DNA of 40,303 nucleotides from Oscillospiraceae bacterium (GCA_902767915.1 CACXJE010000021.1:1-40303), one strand, 5' to 3'. Shown: positions 1 to 9,400, counted from the first letter of the stretch. Notes: generated by a model not told the origin, from the sequence alone. Program-made: numbers and translations.

Positions 1-548
1 AACAGCTCCACCAGCATGGCGCTGCAGCCGATCACCACCAGCAGGCAGCCGGTGATCAGCAGCCGGCGGCGCTTGACGTAGCGGAACAGGGCCACGCTGG
101 CCGTGACGATGGCGCCGGCGATCATCACCACCGGGAAGGCAAAGGGCAGGAACCAATTGCCGCCGTTGTACAGGCAGATATAGAGCAGATAGCCGCAGGT
201 CAGGGCGAAGAACAGGGGCACGAAGATCATCGGATAGCTCCGCTCGAACCAGAAGGGGAAGATCATGGTAAAATAGACCAGGGCGCAGCCCAGCATCACG
301 TAGCCGGACCAGTAGACGCCCCCCAGCTGGGTCAGGCAGAGGATCAGCGCCGACAGGCAGACCGCCGCCAGCAGCACGGTCAAAAACGCCAGCACCGGGT
401 AACGCTTGCTCTTGGGCGGCAGGGGGTAGCGGTTGGAAAAGTTCGCCTCTGCCCGCTCCGGGACCTCCGGGTTCCAGACAGGCGTCCGGCAGAGGGGACA
501 GTCCGTCACGCCCTCCTGCAGACGAACGCCGCATTTGACACAGTACAT
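1..548 (-). CDS. Zinc-ribbon integral membrane protein, DUF6320-like (3' end cut by window)
   Basis: The reading frame is open from the ATG at 546-548 to the window edge, so only the N-terminal 182 residues are visible. Residues C3/C6 and C17/C20 form a two-CxxC zinc ribbon. From about residue 48 there are five hydrophobic segments, consistent with a polytopic membrane protein. The start is set by an AAAGGAG ribosome binding site overlapping the end of the upstream gene (stop at 553-555), so the two are probably co-translated. In Firmicutes a DUF6320-type membrane protein commonly accompanies the condensation-fold acetyltransferase-like protein found here; that pairing is the main reason for the name. 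Its biochemical role is unknown. Confidence 0.7.
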   Translation of the reverse strand, partial: MYCVKCGVRLQEGVTDCPLCRTPVWNPEVPERAEANFSNRYPLPPKSKRYPVLAFLTVLLAAVCLSALILCLTQLGGVYWSGYVMLGCALVYFTMIFPFWFERSYPMIFVPLFFALTCGYLLYICLYNGGNWFLPFAFPVVMIAGAIVTASVALFRYVKRRRLLITGCLLVVIGCSAMLVEL

Positions 549-552
549 TTTT

Positions 553-1839
553 TCAACTCCTTTGCCCGGGGATTGGGGGAGAATTGCTTTCGATGGAGAC
601 AGGGAGCCCCAGCTCCACCAGGCGGGAGAAGAATCTCCGTTCCAGCTCGCTCTCCCGGATATTGCGGATCATATTGATGCAGGTGGTCTCCCCGTAGGTG
701 ACCAGGGAGCAGTTGTTGGGATAGCTGCGCTGGGTGCCGATGATGAACTCCAGCCGCTCCACCTGCGCCCCCATCTCCGCCGGCAGACGGACCTGCCCCA
801 GGTTGGACAGGTTGATGCAGCCCTTGCTCTCGCCCCGCAGTCCGTAAATCGTCCGCATGACCACATTCTTCACCGGCAGGGGCACCAGCCGGATCAGGGG
901 GATCTGCTGGGGGGTGACGTTGGCGGCGATCCGGCCGGACATCTGCTGGGGCGTGGCCTCAGCGGTCAGCTGGGCCGCCATGATCTTGCAGAGCTCCCGC
1001 AGCTCGTAGTCTCCCATCCGGGGATCCACCCCGGGATTCAGGGTCAGAACGAAATTCCGCAGGGTCCGGCTGCCGTAGAGCCGCCGCAGATTCACCGGGA
1101 TCGTGACCTTCACGGGCTTTCGGCGGCCGGGCCGGGTGGTCTCCGCCTGGAGGTTCAGGATGGACTCCTCCATCACCGCCGCCAGGAACACCGTCACCGT
1201 GGCCCCGTAGGCATGGGCCGTTTCCACCAGCTTTCCGGTGGGCACCAGGCCCGTCACCAGGTGCATAAAGTTCGGATCATAGGTGCCCTTCAGCCGCAGG
1301 GCATAGGGCTCCTTGTCTTTGAGGATATATTTGTTGGCGTTTTTCGGGAAGCTGTCCTCCAGCTCCTCGGGTCTCGGGGCCTCCCGCCAGTCCAGAACCC
1401 CCTCCTCCGCCGGGATCTCCCGGCCGGTGCGGAGGCTCAGATACCGGGCCGTCAGGGTTTTCAGATAGATCATGCCTCCGGTGCCGTCGGTGAGAGAGTG
1501 GAAGAACTCCACGGCAATCCGGTTGCGGAAGTACATCACCCGCAGGCAGCAGGTGTGCAGCTCCTTCTCCTGCATCAGCGTCAGGGGGTAGGCATAATCC
1601 TCCCGGACCTTGGGCGGCTCGGAGAGCTCCTCCAGATAGTACCAGAAGAAGCCGGTCCGCAGCCGCACGTACATGGAGGGAAAGCGGGGCATCAGCTCCG
1701 CCGTCGCCTGCTGCAGCAGAGCCGGATCCACAGGCTCCTTCAGCGTGGCGGAGACCCGGAACACGTTGACCCAGCGGCGACGCCGGATCGCGGGAAAGAT
1801 CAGCGCGGCGTTATCCAGCCGCATCCATTGTTTGCTCAT
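553..1839 (-). CDS. Condensation-fold alcohol acetyltransferase-like protein
   Basis: A 428-residue soluble protein with the HxxxDG signature of the chloramphenicol-acetyltransferase/condensation superfamily (H114-S-L-T-D118-G119). Members use this histidine as general base for acyl transfer to an alcohol or amine; the related families include alcohol acetyltransferases and wax-ester/DGAT-like enzymes. The substrate cannot be read from sequence. It lies 7 bp after the MscS gene and 4 bp before the DUF6320-like membrane gene, in one direction, suggesting an operon and possibly modification of a lipid or envelope product. The ribosome binding site is weak, consistent with translational coupling. 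A non-catalytic member of the fold cannot be excluded. Confidence 0.75.
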   Translation of the reverse strand: MSKQWMRLDNAALIFPAIRRRRWVNVFRVSATLKEPVDPALLQQATAELMPRFPSMYVRLRTGFFWYYLEELSEPPKVREDYAYPLTLMQEKELHTCCLRVMYFRNRIAVEFFHSLTDGTGGMIYLKTLTARYLSLRTGREIPAEEGVLDWREAPRPEELEDSFPKNANKYILKDKEPYALRLKGTYDPNFMHLVTGLVPTGKLVETAHAYGATVTVFLAAVMEESILNLQAETTRPGRRKPVKVTIPVNLRRLYGSRTLRNFVLTLNPGVDPRMGDYELRELCKIMAAQLTAEATPQQMSGRIAANVTPQQIPLIRLVPLPVKNVVMRTIYGLRGESKGCINLSNLGQVRLPAEMGAQVERLEFIIGTQRSYPNNCSLVTYGETTCINMIRNIRESELERRFFSRLVELGLPVSIESNSPPIPGQRS

Positions 1840-1846
1840 ACTTTAC

Positions 1847-2665
1847 TCAGGTATCCAGATGGACGTTCAGGTGGGGATAGGTCATCTCCACGCCGGCGGC
1901 CCGGAATTCCTCCCAGACGCAGCGGCGCAGCTTGTACCGGGTGTCAATATACCGGGAGGACGGGATCCAGAGGCAGACGTGGTAGCTGATGGCGGAATCG
2001 CCGAAGTCCTGGAATTCCACGATCTGCTCCATTCCCTCCAGGGGATCACAGCGCAGCAGGGCCTTTTTCAGAGCCTCCATCACCCGGTTCGGGTCGGAGG
2101 TATAGGAGGCGCCCACCACCAGCTCCAGACGGCGTTTCCCCAGATCGGTGTAGTTTTCAACGGTGGCAGTGGTCATTTTCGCGTTGGGCACCAGCACGCT
2201 GCGGTTGTCCATGGTGTGGTACCGGGTGTAGATGATGCCGATCTCGTCGATGGTGCCCTCTTCTTCCTCAATGCGGACATAGTCCCCCTTCTTAAAGGGC
2301 TTTGCCCCCATCAGCATAACGCCGCCCGCCACATTGGACAGGACGTTCTGGACGGCCAGAGAGATCGCCAGCGTGACGACGCTCAGCAGGGCCACCAGGG
2401 ACGTTATGTCGATGCCCAGGTAGCTGATTACGGAGAGCAGCAGGGCAAAATACAGCACCACCCGCAAGACGGTCTTGAGAAAGCTGTGCAGACTGCCATC
2501 CAGCTTCGTCTTGCGCAGACCGCGGTCCAGAAACCGCATCAGAATCTTGATAACCACGATCCCGGCTGCCAGCATGGCCAGGGCCAGAACCAGGGTTTTC
2601 CAGGGCAGGGCCTTGAGGGTCTTGGTCAGATCGGTTATTTCGGAAATAAAGTCCAGGATCAGCAA
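1847..2665 (-). CDS. mscS: Small-conductance mechanosensitive channel (MscS family)
   Basis: About 272 residues with three predicted membrane helices followed by the conserved MscS pore and beta domain: the pore-helix stretch contains A-V-Q-N-V-L-S-N-V-A-G-G, then F-K-K-G-D-Y-V and V-P-N-A-K, all hallmark MscS segments. Such channels open under membrane tension to release solutes during osmotic downshift. The start is uncertain: a GTG at 2674 lies on top of the only ribosome-binding-like sequence, GAGGTGA, whereas a TTG at 2665 has that sequence 5 nt upstream, so I chose 2665. The gene ends 7 bp before the acetyltransferase-like gene and begins about 48 bp after the 5'-nucleotidase stop. Confidence 0.9.
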   Translation of the reverse strand: MLILDFISEITDLTKTLKALPWKTLVLALAMLAAGIVVIKILMRFLDRGLRKTKLDGSLHSFLKTVLRVVLYFALLLSVISYLGIDITSLVALLSVVTLAISLAVQNVLSNVAGGVMLMGAKPFKKGDYVRIEEEEGTIDEIGIIYTRYHTMDNRSVLVPNAKMTTATVENYTDLGKRRLELVVGASYTSDPNRVMEALKKALLRCDPLEGMEQIVEFQDFGDSAISYHVCLWIPSSRYIDTRYKLRRCVWEEFRAAGVEMTYPHLNVHLDT

Positions 2666-2713
2666 TGCTGTCACCTCGTTTCAGATAGTCCCGTCAGCGC
2701 CGGAAATCCGGAC

Positions 2714-5584
2714 TCATTCGGCAAGGGCCTTGTACAGGAAGGTCACGATCTGCTCCCGGGTGCAGGTCTTCCGGGGCGAGAAGGCAGTATCGGAGGTGCC
2801 GCCGGTGACGCCCTTCTCCACGGCCCAGAGCACCGCGTTATAGTAGTATTTGCCCGGATCCACATCGGCAAAGTGATTTTCCGAGCTCTCAGGGGCGGGC
2901 CGTCCGGCAGCCACCCAGAGGAACATCACCACGTCTGCCCGGTTGCAGGTCTTGCCCACGCCGAAGGTGCCGTCATTCATGCCGGAGGTGATGCCCTTTT
3001 CCCTGGCCCACAGCACGGCCTTGTAGTAATACTTGTTGGCCTTGACGTCCGGGAAGGGATTCTCGGTCAGGGTGGGCTCCGGGGCTCCGTAGGCCTTCCA
3101 CAGGAAGGTCACAATCTGCTCCCGGGTGCAGGGACTCTTGACGCCGAAGGTGGTTTCGGTCTTGCCGGAGGTGATCTGAGGCTCATGGTAGAGGGCCCAG
3201 AGCACCGCGTTGTAGTAATACTTGCCCTCCTTCACATCCGTGAAGGGGTTCACCTGCACCGGAGGCTCCTCCGTGGGCAGCTTATAGAGATTGAAGCAGT
3301 AGATTGCCGTGTCCCTGACGCCATAGGTGGTGAAGGCGCCGTTGTAGAATTCCAGGGCCTGGTTGTGATTGCCGTTGTAATTGGCGCCCACGTTCATCAC
3401 ATGGAACCCGCCGGTGACGGGATCCAGATACCACGCAGAGAGGTCGGAGGGCGTCTCCGCCCAGCCCAGGCCGTTGCCGGTGGGGGCGGAGGTCAGGTAG
3501 CCGCTTTCACTTTGCAGCGTAAAGTTCTTCTGTTCCTGATCCACATACTGAAGGGTAAAGATCGCGGCGGCCTCGGAGGTGCCGATCTGGCTGCCGGAGC
3601 GGACGGCGCTCACGGGGGAAAGCTTATTGCCGGTGGGGGCAAGCCCAATGACGGCGCCCTCAGAATCCAGGTAGAGGAGCACCCGGTCACCGTCAGCAGG
3701 CGCGTCGGTATAGTCAGCGATCACATCGCCGGAGATGGGCGGCTCCTCGCCGGGATCGCCGGAATAGTCCAGCTTCCAGGTCCAGGTGAAGGCCTCGGTG
3801 GAAATCTCACCCTTGTCCCGGATGTACTCCAGCAGGACCTCCTGGACGTTGCCGCCGGCCAGGTCGTCGTTCTGGTTCCAGACAGAGTCCGTGGTGGTGT
3901 AGTTGCCGAAGCCGCAGCCCGGGTTGCCCAGGTGATAGGAGTTGCAGGCCACCACGTAGGTCTTGTCCAGGGCAAAGGCCCGGCCGTTGGAGAAGCCGTC
4001 GATGATCACGCGGCTGCCCTCGGGCTGATACATATCATAGGTGAAGTTCAGACCGCCGAAAACCGGGTTCGTGAAGTTCTCACCGATGGCGGAGTAGACC
4101 ACCTCTCCGTTCCGCACCGTGGCCTTGAGGCGGGTGGAGGCGTTCTGCTCCAGAATGTCCTTGATCTGCTGACCCGTCAGAGGCAGCAGGTAGAGCACGT
4201 TATTGTCATACTTATACATCTGGACGATGGTCTTCATGGTGATGACGCCGGGCCTGACATAATAGTTGTTGTTGGTCACCGCGGAGGTGGAGGACATATC
4301 CACGTCGATATGGTCCAGGCCGGTGGCAGCGTAGAGGGCCGCCTGTTTCTCCGGGGTATCATACTTTTGGGCCATGTACTTGGTGCCGTAGTCGATCTGG
4401 GCGCCGTTGATCAGGTCCATGGTATCGGTCTGCTGCAGGTAGTAGTTGGAGGAGGTGTCCCAGGTGCCCACGGCGGTGCCGGCGGTCTGGTTCACATACT
4501 CCACGGCCATATCGGCGTAGGGCTGAAGCTTTGTCTTCAGGGCGGTATCCACCGCAAAGGCCGAAAGGTTGAGGTTGCGGGTATCCTTCACCGTATACTG
4601 CAGGCTGCCGTCGGCGTCCTCGGAGAAGGTGAAGACAGACTGGGTCAGCTGCTGACCGCCGCCGTTCACCACCAGCACGTCCTTGCCGTTCTTATCCTTC
4701 AGATAGGTGTTGGAGTAGGCCGAGGAGTGGTCGTGGCCGGCGATGACCATATCAATGCCCTCGCACTCGGCCACCATACGGGTCACCTGACCCTCGGTGT
4801 TCTGGCCGAAGACCAGCTCCCCGGCGGCGGAGCCGGTGCCGGAATGGTAGGAGACAATGATGAACTCACAGCCCTCGGCCCGCATCTGCGGAATATAGCG
4901 CTGGGCCTCCCAGGCCATGGAGAGCTGGGTGTTGTCCGGATGGGCAAAGACGATGCCCGGATAGTTGTCGGGCACGTCCCAGCGGGAGCAGTCGGTGTTC
5001 TCGAAGCCCAGAACGCCGATCTTATGGATCTCGCCGTTCAGCCGGAAGGTCTTGATCAGATAGGGCGTGAAGACGTTCTCGCCCCGGGCATGGACGCCGT
5101 CGCTGCCGTCGTAGTAGAGGTTGGCGGTGATGACGGGCACGTTCCGCTCCTCCAGATAGGCATAGATGCCGCCCATGGTGGTCCAGGGATAGTTGAACTC
5201 ATGGTTGCCCAGCACGGAAACGTCATAGCCGATCTCAGCCAGGCACAGGGCCATGGCCGCGGGCAGATCGCTCTCGCCGGAGGTGATCTTGCCCAGCTGT
5301 ACCACGGAAACCGGCGTGCCCTGGTAGAGGTCGCCGTTGTCGATCACCAGCAGGTTCTCGCCGTAGCTCTGGCGATACTGGCTGACGGCGGTGGACACCC
5401 GAAGCATGTTGTTGGTTTCATTGCCGTCGGTCAGGACGTTCACGTCCCAGCACTTGCCGTGCATATCCGTGGTGGAAAGAATTGCGAAATCCACTGTGTC
5501 CGTCTGCTCGGCGGCAGCCGCTGCGGCGGGCAGCACGCCCAGCAGCAGCACAAGCGCAAGCAGCATAGCAATTGCCTGTTTCAT
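2714..5584 (-). CDS. Secreted 5'-nucleotidase / metallophosphoesterase with three C-terminal SLH domains
   Basis: A 956-residue exported enzyme. Residues 1-26 form a signal peptide ending in an alanine-rich stretch. The N-terminal calcineurin-like metallophosphoesterase domain shows D40-x-H42, G-D-x-x-Q-G near 84-89, G-N-H-E at 126-129 and G-H-D-H at 283-286, ligands of the two-metal centre. A 5'-nucleotidase C-terminal substrate-binding domain follows (about 360-600), then a linker region, and three SLH repeats from about 775 to the end, each with F-x-D-V and K-Y-Y-Y-x-A-V-L-W. It probably hydrolyses nucleotides or related phosphoesters while held on the cell wall. The start at 5584 is chosen over an upstream ATG because AAAGGAG precedes it and the signal peptide begins there. 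Confidence 0.93.
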   Translation of the reverse strand: MKQAIAMLLALVLLLGVLPAAAAAAEQTDTVDFAILSTTDMHGKCWDVNVLTDGNETNNMLRVSTAVSQYRQSYGENLLVIDNGDLYQGTPVSVVQLGKITSGESDLPAAMALCLAEIGYDVSVLGNHEFNYPWTTMGGIYAYLEERNVPVITANLYYDGSDGVHARGENVFTPYLIKTFRLNGEIHKIGVLGFENTDCSRWDVPDNYPGIVFAHPDNTQLSMAWEAQRYIPQMRAEGCEFIIVSYHSGTGSAAGELVFGQNTEGQVTRMVAECEGIDMVIAGHDHSSAYSNTYLKDKNGKDVLVVNGGGQQLTQSVFTFSEDADGSLQYTVKDTRNLNLSAFAVDTALKTKLQPYADMAVEYVNQTAGTAVGTWDTSSNYYLQQTDTMDLINGAQIDYGTKYMAQKYDTPEKQAALYAATGLDHIDVDMSSTSAVTNNNYYVRPGVITMKTIVQMYKYDNNVLYLLPLTGQQIKDILEQNASTRLKATVRNGEVVYSAIGENFTNPVFGGLNFTYDMYQPEGSRVIIDGFSNGRAFALDKTYVVACNSYHLGNPGCGFGNYTTTDSVWNQNDDLAGGNVQEVLLEYIRDKGEISTEAFTWTWKLDYSGDPGEEPPISGDVIADYTDAPADGDRVLLYLDSEGAVIGLAPTGNKLSPVSAVRSGSQIGTSEAAAIFTLQYVDQEQKNFTLQSESGYLTSAPTGNGLGWAETPSDLSAWYLDPVTGGFHVMNVGANYNGNHNQALEFYNGAFTTYGVRDTAIYCFNLYKLPTEEPPVQVNPFTDVKEGKYYYNAVLWALYHEPQITSGKTETTFGVKSPCTREQIVTFLWKAYGAPEPTLTENPFPDVKANKYYYKAVLWAREKGITSGMNDGTFGVGKTCNRADVVMFLWVAAGRPAPESSENHFADVDPGKYYYNAVLWAVEKGVTGGTSDTAFSPRKTCTREQIVTFLYKALAE

Positions 5585-5628
5585 TGTTTGCTCTCCTTTG
5601 TTCCCGGGTTGTAAAATCATACCTTCCT

Positions 5629-5657
5629 ATTATACTCGATTTCGGCGGCTTTGGCAA
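5629..5657 (-). promoter_or_regulatory. Sigma-70-type promoter for the SLH 5'-nucleotidase
   Basis: On the minus strand, TTGCCA (5652-5657) and TATAAT (5629-5634) are separated by exactly 17 bp and lie 45 bp upstream of the start codon at 5584. Both hexamers are close to consensus. Confidence 0.65.
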
Positions 5658-5729
5658 TGGGGAATTCGCAATTGCCGGGGTCTATCCCGCCGGAGTGCGG
5701 CATAGGCTTTTCCGAAGGAGGGATCCTGC

Positions 5730-6014
5730 ATGCCATGCTGCAGATTTACGGATTACCAATGCAGAGAGGTCATCAACGTCTGTGACGGCAGCCGCCTGGG
5801 CTGCGTCTGTGATCTGGAGGTGGATTTGCCGGAGGGACGGATCTGCGCGATCTTTGTGCCGGGGCCCGGCCGGCTCTACGGTCTGCTGGGCCACGACGGC
5901 TACTACCGCATCCCCTGGACCTGCATCAAGCGGATCGGCAATGACATTATCCTGGTGGAGACGGACCTGTCCGCCTGCCGGGTCGGAAAGCTCCGGTCAA
6001 AGCCGGGAAAATGA
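5730..6014 (+). CDS. YlmC/YmxH family sporulation protein (PRC-barrel)
   Basis: A 94-residue protein with the compact PRC-barrel pattern of the YlmC/YmxH family: an N-terminal F-x-D-Y-x-x-x-E-V-I-N segment, G-x-x-L-G, and the central I-P-W-x-x-I-K-R-I-G-x-D-x-I-L-V motif. The family occurs in endospore-forming Firmicutes and is linked to sporulation; the precise function is unknown. An AAGGAGGG ribosome binding site precedes the ATG at 5730. It is monocistronic, divergent from the 5'-nucleotidase and followed at once by a strong terminator. No convincing vegetative promoter was seen upstream, compatible with control by a sporulation sigma factor (inference). Confidence 0.85.
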   Translation: MPCCRFTDYQCREVINVCDGSRLGCVCDLEVDLPEGRICAIFVPGPGRLYGLLGHDGYYRIPWTCIKRIGNDIILVETDLSACRVGKLRSKPGK

Positions 6015-6048
6015 AAAACGAAGCGCCCGAGGGCGCTTCGTTTTTCAT
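6011..6048. terminator. Perfect palindromic bidirectional intrinsic terminator
   Basis: An 18-bp perfect stem with a 2-nt centre, with A-run and T-run flanks on both sides. It begins within the ymxH stop codon and lies 30 bp beyond the stop of the convergent gene at 6078, so it can serve both transcripts. Confidence 0.9.
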
Positions 6049-6077
6049 TTGTCGGAGAGCTCCGACGCGGCCCGGAA

Positions 6078-9000
6078 TCAGCCGGTGGTGTAGTAGGTGG
6101 TGGAGGTGCCGCCGGTGGAGACCTCTTTCCAGAAGTACAGGCCGGTGGGAGCGGAGGAGTTCACCATGAAGTACTTGCTGCTGGAGAAGCTCAGGTAGGG
6201 ATAACGGCTGCTGCCGGTATTCTTGGCGGTCACGCTGTAATCGCTCATGCTCAGGGTCCAGCGGCCGTAGCTGGAGGAGTAGGAGGTCTGGCTGTAGAGG
6301 TAGTTGCTCTTGTTGCTCAGATAGGTGCCAGCGGAGGCGCTCTTGATGGTGTAGTAGGAGCCGGTGGCGGCAATGTTCCAGACGTAGGCGCTGGTGACGC
6401 CGGTCAGGTACTCGCCGTTGTCGTCGCTGGTGTACTCCATGCCTGCCGTGCTGTACAGGACGGCGCCGCCGGCGGAGGTGGACTCATACTTGGTGTTGCC
6501 GGACAGACCCTTGAGGGCGTAGAGGCTGCTCAGGGAGGTGCCGTAGGTGATGACGTAATTGCCGCTCCAGTCGGTGGGGGCGGTGCCCATCAGCTGATAG
6601 GAGGTGCCGGTGCCGCCGGTGGTGGCAGTGTAGGAGTACAGGGCGTAGAGGGTGACGCTGCCGTTGACCGTAACCGTGCCGGTGTAGGTGGTGGGCTGCG
6701 TGGTGGCGTCACTCACGGTGGAGGTGACCCAGCCCAGGAAGGTGTATCCGGAGGGAGCGCCGGCAGTGGGCAGGGTGATGGAGCCGCCGGCAGCCACGGT
6801 CTGGCTGGAGGGCTTGGTCACGCCGGAGGGCACGGAGTAGGTCACGGTGTAGTAGGTGGTGTCGTCGATGGGATCGGTATAATCGCCCACGTAGCTGTAG
6901 CCGCAGACGGTGCAGGTGTAGGTGGTGTAGCCCTGGCTGGTGGTGGTCGGGGCAGTCACGACGGAGCTGTAGGTGCAGTTGGCAGTCTCCTTATCGCCGC
7001 AGGAGCAGGTCCGGCTGTGGGTGCCGTTGTTGTTGGAGGTCCAGGCGCCGTAGCTGTGGGTGTGGGTGGTGGTGGAGGGGCTGGTGGTATAGTAGGTGGT
7101 GCCGCCGGAGGTGGCCTTCCAGAAGTACAGGCCGGTGGGGACAGAGGAGCCCATCATGAAATACTTGCTGCTGGAGAAGCTCAGATAGGGATAGCTGCTG
7201 GAGGCAGTATTCTTGGCGGTGACGTTGCCGCTGCTGCAGGACAGAGTCCAGCGGCAGTAGCTGGTGGAGTAAGAGGAGCGGCTGTAGAGGTAGGAGTTAT
7301 AGCTGCCCAGGTAGGCGCCGGTGGAGGCGTTCTGCAGCTTGAAGTAGGAGCCGTCCGCGGTGGCCTTCCAGACGTAGGCGCTGGTGACGCCGGAGAGGAC
7401 GCCGTCGGCATAGCTGGCGCCGGAGCTGGACAGCAGCACAGAGCCGCCGGCGGAGGTGGATTCATACTTGGTGTTGCCGGACAGGCCCTTCAGCAGATAG
7501 AGGCTGGAGGTGGAGGTACCGTAGGTGATGACGTAGTTGCCGGCCCAGGTAGAGGGAGCGGCATCCAGCAGCTCATAGACGGTGGCGCCGCCGGTGCCCT
7601 CGGTCTTGGTGTAGACCGCGTAGAGGGTGACGTTGCCGCTGGGCGTGTAGGAGCCGCTCAGGATGGTGGGACGGGTGGTGGTCTCGGACACGGTGTTGGC
7701 GCACCAGCCGGCGAAGGTGTAGCCGCTCACCGCGGTGGCGGTGCTGGGCAGGGTCACGGACTCGCCGGAGTAGCAGGACAGGGTGCTGTAGGTGGAGCCG
7801 TTGGCCTTCAGGGTCACGGTGTACTGGGTCTTGGCGGCGAAGTTGATGCGCACGGTGCAGTTGGAGGACGGGGTCACGGTGAAGACGTTGCCGTTCTGGC
7901 TGACGGTGGCGGTGCCGCTGGTGACGGTGTAGGAGGCGGCGTAGTAGCCGGTCTTGGGAGAGGCGGTGATGGTGTTGCCGCTGACGGAAACGGTGCCGTA
8001 GGAGGTATTGTTGGAGGTGGCGGTCACGGTGTAGGAGGTGGTGCTGCCGCCGAAGAGGCTCCAGGTGGAGTAGACGGTCTGGACGGCGTCCACGTTGCCG
8101 TGGCCGGGGTAAGTATCCTCAGAGGAAACGCAGATGGGGAAGGCGACGTGGTTGGCCACGCACTGGGACTGGCTGTAGGAGCTGTAGGCGGGGTCCCACT
8201 TGCCCAGGGAGGACTTGGCCTTGGAAACGGCGGTCTTGAAGTTGTCGCCGTCCTTGACGTAGCCCAGGATGGACTCCATGTACTGACGCTCGCCCTTGAA
8301 GGAAACGGACTGGGAGTAGCCCCAGACGGTCTCAACGCCCTTCTGGCGCAGGCCCTTGAACATGCCGTCGGTGGCCATGCCCAGGCAGATGCCCATGTAA
8401 ACCAGGGAGTTGGGTGCGTTCTTGGTCATGTGGTTGGCGATGCAGGTGCCGGAGACGTAGGCGTAGCCGGAGCCCTTCATGCACTCGTAGTAGGTGCCGT
8501 AGGGGCCGCTCTTGGCCTGGGTATCGGCGGAGGTGACGCCGCTGTTGGTGGTCAGGCAGAGGTAGGAGCAGTTGGCGCGGGAGGTGTAGTCGCCGTTGGA
8601 GCCGGAGTAGTCGGTGGTGCCGTGGGAGTCGAAGATGACCAGGCCGCACTCCTCGATGGTCTTGGCGATGTTGTCGACGGTGGCGTTGGTCATGGAGTAG
8701 CGCATGCCGCTGCCGCCGGTGGCGCCGTAGAGATTCTGCCACATGGTCTTATAGTAGGGGGAATAGCTGGTGAAGGAGCTGTCAGAGTAGGAGGAGTTGG
8801 ACTCCCAGTAGGGCTGGATCAGACCGATCTTGGTGGAGCCGGCGCTGCCGCCGCGGGTGGCGGTGTAGGTCTCGAGCAGAGCTCTGGCCTCTTCCTCGGC
8901 CTTGGCGATCTCAGCGGGAGTGGGATCATTGACGGTGTTGTGCAGTTCAGCTTCCATGCGGGGGTCGTAGCAGCAGGGCATGCCGGTGGTGGTCTCCCAG

Positions 9001-9332
9001 ACCAGGAAGTTGCCGTTCTGCTGCAGGGTACCCGGGACGTAGGTGTCGGAGGACTTGATGGCCTCGATGACTTGCGGCTCGATGCGGATGTAGTCCTGCT
9101 CGGTCATCTGGCTGATGCCGCCCATGGGGGAGGCAGCGCTGGCCTTGACCGCTTCGATCTTGGCGAATACGTCCGCGTCGAGGATGGCGTTGTCTTCCTC
9201 CGTGATGGGGCGATCCAGCCGGCCCTCGCCGGAGATGGAGGCTCCTGCGGCCGCGGCAAAGGTGGGCAGAAGGCCCGCGATCATTGCCAGCACGACCAGG
9301 AGTGCGAAGAGGCGTTTGAACTGTTTACTCAT
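6078..9332 (-). CDS. Large secreted protein with caspase/gingipain-like (clan CD) peptidase region and InlB-type repeats
   Basis: 1084 residues. Residues 1-29 are a signal peptide. Region 165-420 contains V-I-F-D-S-H237-G and, 79 residues later, L-V-Y-M-G-I-C316-L-G-M, the order, spacing and hydrophobic-strand context of the His-Cys dyad of clan CD cysteine peptidases (caspase, gingipain C25, clostripain). From about 430 come beta-rich modules: an Ig-like/InlB B-repeat (about 505-577), a 160-residue module (about 581-744), a H-T-H-S-Y-G-x-W module with C-x-C and C-x-x-C pairs (about 755-820), a second InlB-like repeat (about 830-905) and a second copy of the 160-residue module to the end. No sortase, SLH or membrane anchor is visible. 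Peptidase activity is inferred from motifs only. AAAGGAG precedes the start. Confidence 0.7.
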   Translation of the reverse strand: MSKQFKRLFALLVVLAMIAGLLPTFAAAAGASISGEGRLDRPITEEDNAILDADVFAKIEAVKASAASPMGGISQMTEQDYIRIEPQVIEAIKSSDTYVPGTLQQNGNFLVWETTTGMPCCYDPRMEAELHNTVNDPTPAEIAKAEEEARALLETYTATRGGSAGSTKIGLIQPYWESNSSYSDSSFTSYSPYYKTMWQNLYGATGGSGMRYSMTNATVDNIAKTIEECGLVIFDSHGTTDYSGSNGDYTSRANCSYLCLTTNSGVTSADTQAKSGPYGTYYECMKGSGYAYVSGTCIANHMTKNAPNSLVYMGICLGMATDGMFKGLRQKGVETVWGYSQSVSFKGERQYMESILGYVKDGDNFKTAVSKAKSSLGKWDPAYSSYSQSQCVANHVAFPICVSSEDTYPGHGNVDAVQTVYSTWSLFGGSTTSYTVTATSNNTSYGTVSVSGNTITASPKTGYYAASYTVTSGTATVSQNGNVFTVTPSSNCTVRINFAAKTQYTVTLKANGSTYSTLSCYSGESVTLPSTATAVSGYTFAGWCANTVSETTTRPTILSGSYTPSGNVTLYAVYTKTEGTGGATVYELLDAAPSTWAGNYVITYGTSTSSLYLLKGLSGNTKYESTSAGGSVLLSSSGASYADGVLSGVTSAYVWKATADGSYFKLQNASTGAYLGSYNSYLYSRSSYSTSYCRWTLSCSSGNVTAKNTASSSYPYLSFSSSKYFMMGSSVPTGLYFWKATSGGTTYYTTSPSTTTHTHSYGAWTSNNNGTHSRTCSCGDKETANCTYSSVVTAPTTTSQGYTTYTCTVCGYSYVGDYTDPIDDTTYYTVTYSVPSGVTKPSSQTVAAGGSITLPTAGAPSGYTFLGWVTSTVSDATTQPTTYTGTVTVNGSVTLYALYSYTATTGGTGTSYQLMGTAPTDWSGNYVITYGTSLSSLYALKGLSGNTKYESTSAGGAVLYSTAGMEYTSDDNGEYLTGVTSAYVWNIAATGSYYTIKSASAGTYLSNKSNYLYSQTSYSSSYGRWTLSMSDYSVTAKNTGSSRYPYLSFSSSKYFMVNSSAPTGLYFWKEVSTGGTSTTYYTTG

Positions 9333-9381
9333 GTTTGACTTCAGTCTCCTTTTCCGTATTTTTTGGATTGGAAAAAAAACA

Positions 9382-9400
9382 GTGAACGGATCGGGTTCAC
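9382..9400 (-). other. Leader hairpin plus T-run at the 5' end of the caspase-like gene transcript
   Basis: On the minus strand a 6-bp stem (GTGAAC/GTTCAC, 7-nt loop) is followed by a run of eight T (9372-9379), only a few nucleotides after the expected transcription start and before the ribosome binding site. It has the shape of a weak intrinsic terminator or a 5' stabilising hairpin. Confidence 0.4.

Noticed and set aside
1673-5614. Very long plus-strand open frame opposite the acetyltransferase-like, MscS and 5'-nucleotidase genes
   Set aside because: Composition-driven shadow of GC-rich genes; low-complexity G/H/V/L-rich translation, no ribosome binding site and no domain. The same applies to long frames opposite the genes at 7017-9338, 15426-17831 and 20167-23229.
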